Origin: Viscum album
Lineage: Eukaryota > Streptophyta > Magnoliopsida > Santalales > Viscaceae
Assembly (NCBI GenBank): GCA_963277665.1
Contig: OY728121.1
Span: 1,655,444,062-1,655,508,061, forward strand
Reading direction: 5' to 3'
DNA: 64,000 nucleotides
A program made the translations under genes and the position numbers. The notes below the pieces were generated by a model that was not told the origin of the DNA, made no database searches, and saw nothing but the letters and a program-made list of their open reading frames with translations. Position 1 is the first letter of the stretch; each line of letters opens with the position of its first letter. Positions 58,931 through 64,000 of this stretch are shown here, in pieces.

Positions 58931-60488
58931 ATTTTTTTTGGAAATAAAATTACTAAATAGATCTAGAAATTCAACAACTTGCATATATGTAATTAACAAT
59001 TATGGCTATGGGATTTAAATTTTAGACCACCTACCTCAAATATGATGAACACATTATATGAATCCAATATCATTAACGGCATGTTATTTCGAAGACTATT
59101 GAAGGATAAATTAAATAAATAAGCATATCTGGTTTTATACAAATCTACTCAAAATAATTCATTTTTCTATGAATTTTTTTTGATACGCACCATCCTCTTA
59201 TGAAGGAGAATCCAATTCCACTGACGGCACATCAATCTGATCAATATCAAAAAAGATATTGATTATTGAAGTATGGAAGGAGAGAGGGGCGTGTCATAAA
59301 TAACGGGCTTCCTACCCATGTCATGCGCACCACCCCAAATCCAAGTTTTAATAGTTTTTCATTAATTGATTTAGTTACATTTATTAATTGAATCATTTCC
59401 TTATTAATATATCCTATTAATTTCATGTGTCAACCCATCATCATTTTGGGCGTTTCATGGACATGTACCATGAGCCTTAATTAAATATTCAGCATTGGTC
59501 TTGAAATGATCGCCTCAATTTTAGGGTCATGCCACTACTAATGGCATGCCAATCCAACACCATAAGAAAGATTTGTGACTGAAATTGTATTTTGACAAAA
59601 TTTATTTTTTCATATAAATACCCTTAATTAATTCCCCAATTCATTAAGCACGCCAATCCTTGTAATTAAACCATTAATTAATTAATCAATACCCAAGAAC
59701 TCAAAATCACATAACTAATTCCACAATTAATTATCAAATTTTCTAAATTGTATCTACACAACAATTATCATTAATTAATTTTACAATTAATTAATCCCAT
59801 CAATCTTGTTATTTAATTCATCAATTAATTATTTCAATTAATTTGACAATTTATTAATCTTAAAAATTAAATAACATCAAACATCCATTGTCCATAAAAG
59901 TCGTACCCTCACTAGAGTAAACCCCCCATTCCGGACCAAATGGTTCTCTCAAATTTCTCATATGATGCACCGCTTGATAGATAAAAATTATTTAATAATC
60001 AAAAAATGGATTAAAAAATTAATTAAATATAAAAAGGTAATTTTTATGAGCGAGAGATCCAAACGTCCAATGCTTACAAATGTTATACCCCGCCTAGGGT
60101 ACAAAATTTATTTCAGACATAACAGTGGTCTCTGATTTACTATATGAAGCACCATTTTAGAGTTATTCAATTATTTTGAGTAAAATTTTGTACTTAATAT
60201 TTTATATCTAATATTTTTTCAGTCATCACCGAGACTTTGCGGGCCTCAGAATCTCACAATAACTCAGTGTTAAAATCTAGAAATATTCAGTTGAATATTC
60301 CAAGATGTTAACTGAAATTTAATATATTTAACACATTTATCAAAATTTCACTAATCAATCATTTTTGTGAATTAAAACAAAGACAATCGATCTTCACCAA
60401 AAAAATTAAAAGATTCAGACCTGAAAAAAGGATGGGATCTTACAATCTCCCCACCTTATAACAGATCCTCCTCAAGATGTACTCCCAA

Positions 60489-60764
60489 TCACCTATAAGT
60501 TTTTGAGTCAAAGAAGGTTAGGCCACTGTTCCCTCTTATCTGCTTCTCCCTCCCATGTTTCCTCCTTATCTCATCCATGTTTCCACAATAGATGAAATAG
60601 CACACAATCTTCCCCCACAACACCTTTTCACCAATTTCCAACACATGTTTCAGATGATCCTCAAACAAATACGTCAATCTCAATATCAACATCCACAACA
60701 TACCTGACATGTTTCCCAAATCACTATTCACAACAACCACAAGAACAAAACCCAACTTTGGCAC
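60489..60764 (-). pseudogene. Gypsy chromodomain remnant
   Basis: The minus strand reads LKHVLEIGEKVLWGKIV, then in a shifted frame LWKHG, a stop and DKEETWEGEADKREQWPNLL. This matches the end of Tekay-type chromovirus pol (LWRHHG-EEATWE-E then YP-LF), and it is correctly placed next to the polypurine tract and 3' LTR. One frameshift and one stop. It is the only recognisable coding domain left in this element. Confidence 0.65.
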
Positions 60765-62112
60765 TCAGCGTTTCCATCAAAATAGCATGGAAAGGATATA
60801 CATCCACCACCTCCAAGGCTCACCTGACCTGTCTCTGAGAAATCTAAACATTAACATTATAGGTTCCTCATTGGCATTATGATGCCACCATTTCAACCTC
60901 ATGGTATTTATCCACACACCTACTATGGACATATCACTCCCCACCTTAGAAGCATTGTCAACATCGAATTTGTCAAATAACTCAACCTCCTCAGCCCATG
61001 TCCCATAGTATTCATAGAATTCCAGTCCCTCTTAGGAACCTAATACATAAACATCTAATGGTTTAACTCGCACAGTCAACCAAACATATATACTAATTCA
61101 TAAGAAAAACCTCCAAGGGGACCCATATCTAGCCAAAACACATTCATTTAGCTAGGCGTAATGCTAGAGCTTTCTCAGTGTACCAGGGACAATTTCAAGG
61201 TAGGGAACATGATCGTCACTAATTAAAAGTACACTAAGAAGTCTTTGATGAACACTATCACAAATCCTCCATCTTAGATGTTACCTCCTACTATTGAAAC
61301 ACCTTAATCTATCAAAAGTATCAATATTCCTGACCCACCAACATCTCTCCACACTGGTCCAAAACCAGAAGGTTCCTCGCACAACCTAAAACCAAGTTCT
61401 CAAACTAGGGAATTCTCACTACCCAAACTACCCACATCAAGGGCCAAATAAACAAAATAAGAGATTTTTAATTCACAACATTAACACAATTAACAAGAGG
61501 GACTTACACAAAACTATATCAAGTCTTTACCACTTATCCTCCCATACGGTCAAGACAGAGGCACTATCTTTACCCTTAACCCTCCTACAACTAGGTCCTA
61601 GTTAACAAGGGTAAACAGATTCTCATTATTCAAGTTTCTCATTTAGAAACCCATTTATAACCACATTTCATCATTTTAAAACATTTCTCAATTTCAAGTT
61701 TGGAAAAAATTTCATTTCAATTTTACAAGCAAGGTAAAATAGTTCAAGTTCAACAACTTACCCAAAGCCCGTTTTATCATGTGTGCCCACAATGATGCAG
61801 GTTGAAAAATAATATCGAGTGCTTAGAATGATGCATGTAGACTCAACTATCACTCCATTTTGGTCCATGAGTCAATCTTAAAAAATCTCCGAAAAAATAA
61901 TCAATTCACAAAAAAAGTGAATCATCCAAGGTGAAATAACATCAATAGTAACAGCACAAATTAATAACAACAATCCCACCATGGGAACTTGGATTTAAAC
62001 CTCGGACATAGGGTAGATACTCCCATGAATGATCTCTTAACCAAGACCCAACTCATCATATTCTCGTATCTACCTTCCCCAAATAGTAAGACAAAATGAA
62101 GAAGAAAAGAAA
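60765..62112 (-). other. Decayed gypsy interior
   Basis: Between the chromodomain remnant and the primer site no protease, RT or integrase motif can be recognised. Much of the original internal region must be deleted; the remainder is probably gag leader and pol tail debris. Confidence 0.4.
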
Positions 62113-62126
62113 CTTCTCTGATACCA
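62113..62126 (-). other. Primer-binding site, initiator Met tRNA
   Basis: Minus strand TGGTATCAGAGAAG, three bases from the 5' LTR edge. Confidence 0.85.
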
Positions 62127-62129
62127 CTT

Positions 62130-64000
62130 TGTAACAACCAAACCCGGGTGCCGCGCAACAGTGCCCAGAGCTAGTTCACCACATGACCTCAAGTTCACCT
62201 CCCCATATTCTAGAGGATGTTGACAAGTAGTGAGGGTATAGTAAGTCAATATTGGGGAGACTATACCCTCCTTTTCTTCTTTTATTATATTAATACACTA
62301 ATAGAAATAAATAAACAATAGCAGAAGCATATTTATAACCATAGACAAAACCAATGTCACAAGACTACCAAAACTGGAAATACAGAACTCAAATGAAAAG
62401 GGAAACAGGTCATTCCTATGTACATGCCATCTATAAATATGAAAAACCCAAAAATAAATAAATAAAGACATCTAAAATTCCTCTATGTGGGTCCTGACGC
62501 CATGTCTGGTTCCCTCACCATGCTCCATCCCAACTCGACCACCTAATACAGGGTCTTTACCCTTAACTTCTCTAGAAAACATGTTGTCAATTTAGGTAAT
62601 GATCAGGAAACCTGAGTAGGGTGTGAGAACAACTCATTAGTCCACCACCAATGGTGTATAAAACAATATAATCAAAATATAGTGTATGCAAGTCTATAAA
62701 TAAGGAAATAAAATGTGTAAATAGATAGTTATCACATTATCATTTATTCTTTATTTAATCATTTTAACTCAAGGGTTCCTAAGGAAACTCATACCTCAAT
62801 ACTAACTTCATCTTGTACCGGAGCCAAAAGTGTTCCCTAGGTAATATCATATCTTAATACCTTCTTCGACTCGTGCCGAAGCTCAAAGTATTCGAAGGTG
62901 ATATGACATCTCAACACCTGATTCGAATCATGTTGGTGTTCAAATTTTTCTCGTGTGAGGCCATGGCTCGGAGTACTACGTGGCATAGTATGTCATGTTT
63001 AACCACCCAAATACCATTTTTTTTCTTTATCATTGATTTAGAACACTGTGTCTAACATCCCAAAATCCCATCAATGTAGAAAGTCATGTCTAACACCCAA
63101 AATCTCATCAGTGAAGAACACCATGTCTAACATACAAAATCTCATCAATGTAGAGAACCATGTCTAACACCCAAAATCTCATTTGTTTATATTTATCATT
63201 GGTGTATAATTCCATGTCTAACACCCCAATTCTAAACATTATAGATAGATTTTTTGCTGGTGTCAAACGCCATGTCTAATACCCACAATCCCATCGGTGC
63301 AGAACGCCAGGTATAACACCCCAAATCCTATTCATTTATTTATATTATTGGTACAGAACGCTATGTCTAACATCCCAAATCCCATTGTTACAGAACTCTA
63401 TGTCTAACACCCAAAATCTCAATTATTCATGTATATCCTTTTTCATCACAACTTCACATGTATCTTATTATCACATGTTTTTACATTATCACAACAACTA
63501 AGATTAAACATATTAATCATTATATAACAACAAACCATCATGGATTCCATTAATTAATTAATTAATTAATTAATCTATGTCCATTAACTAATTCGATAGT
63601 TAATTAATCTTTAGACAAAATCAATATCCAATAATTAATTCACCAATTAATTATTCGCAACCAATTTCTATTAATTAACATGATGATTAATTAATTACAT
63701 CAATTTCATTAATTAATTTCCATAATTAATTAATCATAAAAATACATTCAATTAATTAATTAATTAATTATTCACATCAATTCTGTTAATTAATTAAGAA
63801 ATTAATTAACTACATCCATTCAATTAATTAATTCAAAAATTTGATAATATTTTCACAAAATCAATATCCAATAATTAATTCACAAATTAATTATTCACAA
63901 CCCATTTCCATTTAATTAACCCAATGATTAACTAATTACACCGATTTCATTAATTAATTTCCACAATTAATTAATCATAACAATCCCTTCACTTAATTCA
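62130..64000 (-). repeat. 5' LTR, cut by the window end
   Basis: Begins TGTAACAACC at 62130 in window orientation. It contains the CATGTCTAACACC array (62990-63420) and the start of the TTAATTAA array (63540 onward, again with copies of aatatccaataattaattca 240 bp apart at 63626 and 63865). Confidence 0.82.

Larger units (their letters stand above)
56169..60444 (-). repeat. 3' LTR, about 4276 bp
   Basis: In window orientation it starts TGTAAGG and ends TTACA. It shares with 62130 onward the cccgggt-ccgcgcaac block, gaaataaataaac, the CATGTCTAACACC array and the TTAATTAA array, in the same order. The second LTR is cut off by the window, so the full length is judged from this copy only. Confidence 0.8.
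56169..64000 (-). mobile_element. Gypsy chromovirus remnant with giant LTRs, runs off the window
   Basis: Minus-strand element. The 3' LTR is 56169-60444; the interior is 60445-62129; the 5' LTR starts at 62130 and passes the window end. A polypurine tract (AAGGTGGGGAGAT on the minus strand, 60445-60457) and a primer site (TGGTATCAGAGAAG, 62113-62126) sit exactly at the inner LTR edges. The interior is only about 1.7 kb, so nearly all of gag and pol has been lost. Confidence 0.82.

Overview
The window looks like repeat-rich plant nuclear DNA, probably pericentromeric or otherwise heterochromatic. The evidence is AT-rich sequence with plant-type LTR retrotransposon families (Athila-like, Tekay/Del-like, Tork/Tnt1-like copia), plant L1 LINEs, CACTA DNA transposons and a Helitron, plus intron-containing fragments of plant gene families. 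I find no intact host gene, no rRNA and no canonical tRNA. The species cannot be fixed; an angiosperm is likely.

Layout. 1-6269: 3' part of a Helitron ending in a hairpin plus CTAG, carrying exon fragments of a Rab2/RabB GTPase, a GH35 beta-galactosidase and probably a myosin. 6270-7789: unassigned. 7790 to about 12740: decayed Athila-type Ty3/gypsy element with most of its integrase deleted. 15472-29759: an old gypsy element (two diverged LTR fragments, gag and protease debris) split by a younger Tekay/Del-type element at 17096-27431 on the minus strand. The younger element has equal-length LTRs (2647 bp), a GATAT target duplication, a primer-binding site, a polypurine tract and a gag-pol frame broken only by two nonsense codons. 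About 29775-33110: degenerate plus-strand L1 LINE. 33111-36179: unassigned apart from a 30-bp minisatellite.

36180-50965: one minus-strand L1 LINE in three pieces, split by a copia element (39221-47909) and a CACTA-like element (48016 to about 49835). A second element with the same subterminal motif (50974 to about 52260) lies just upstream of the LINE endonuclease. 52303-53500: 5' end of a second copia element. 53544-54480: compact non-autonomous CACTA element made of inverted-repeat arrays, with a TTT target duplication. 56169 to the window end: a minus-strand gypsy element with LTRs of about 4.3 kb, built partly from two internal satellite-like arrays, and a gutted interior keeping only a chromodomain remnant.

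These parts work as a record of nested insertion, not as a pathway. Least expected: multi-gene capture in the Helitron; a U3-encoded coiled-coil reading frame in both Tekay LTRs; a four-hairpin array with a compensatory base pair in the same LTRs; spaced semi-palindromes in the copia leader; and tRNA-like segments embedded in two unrelated elements.
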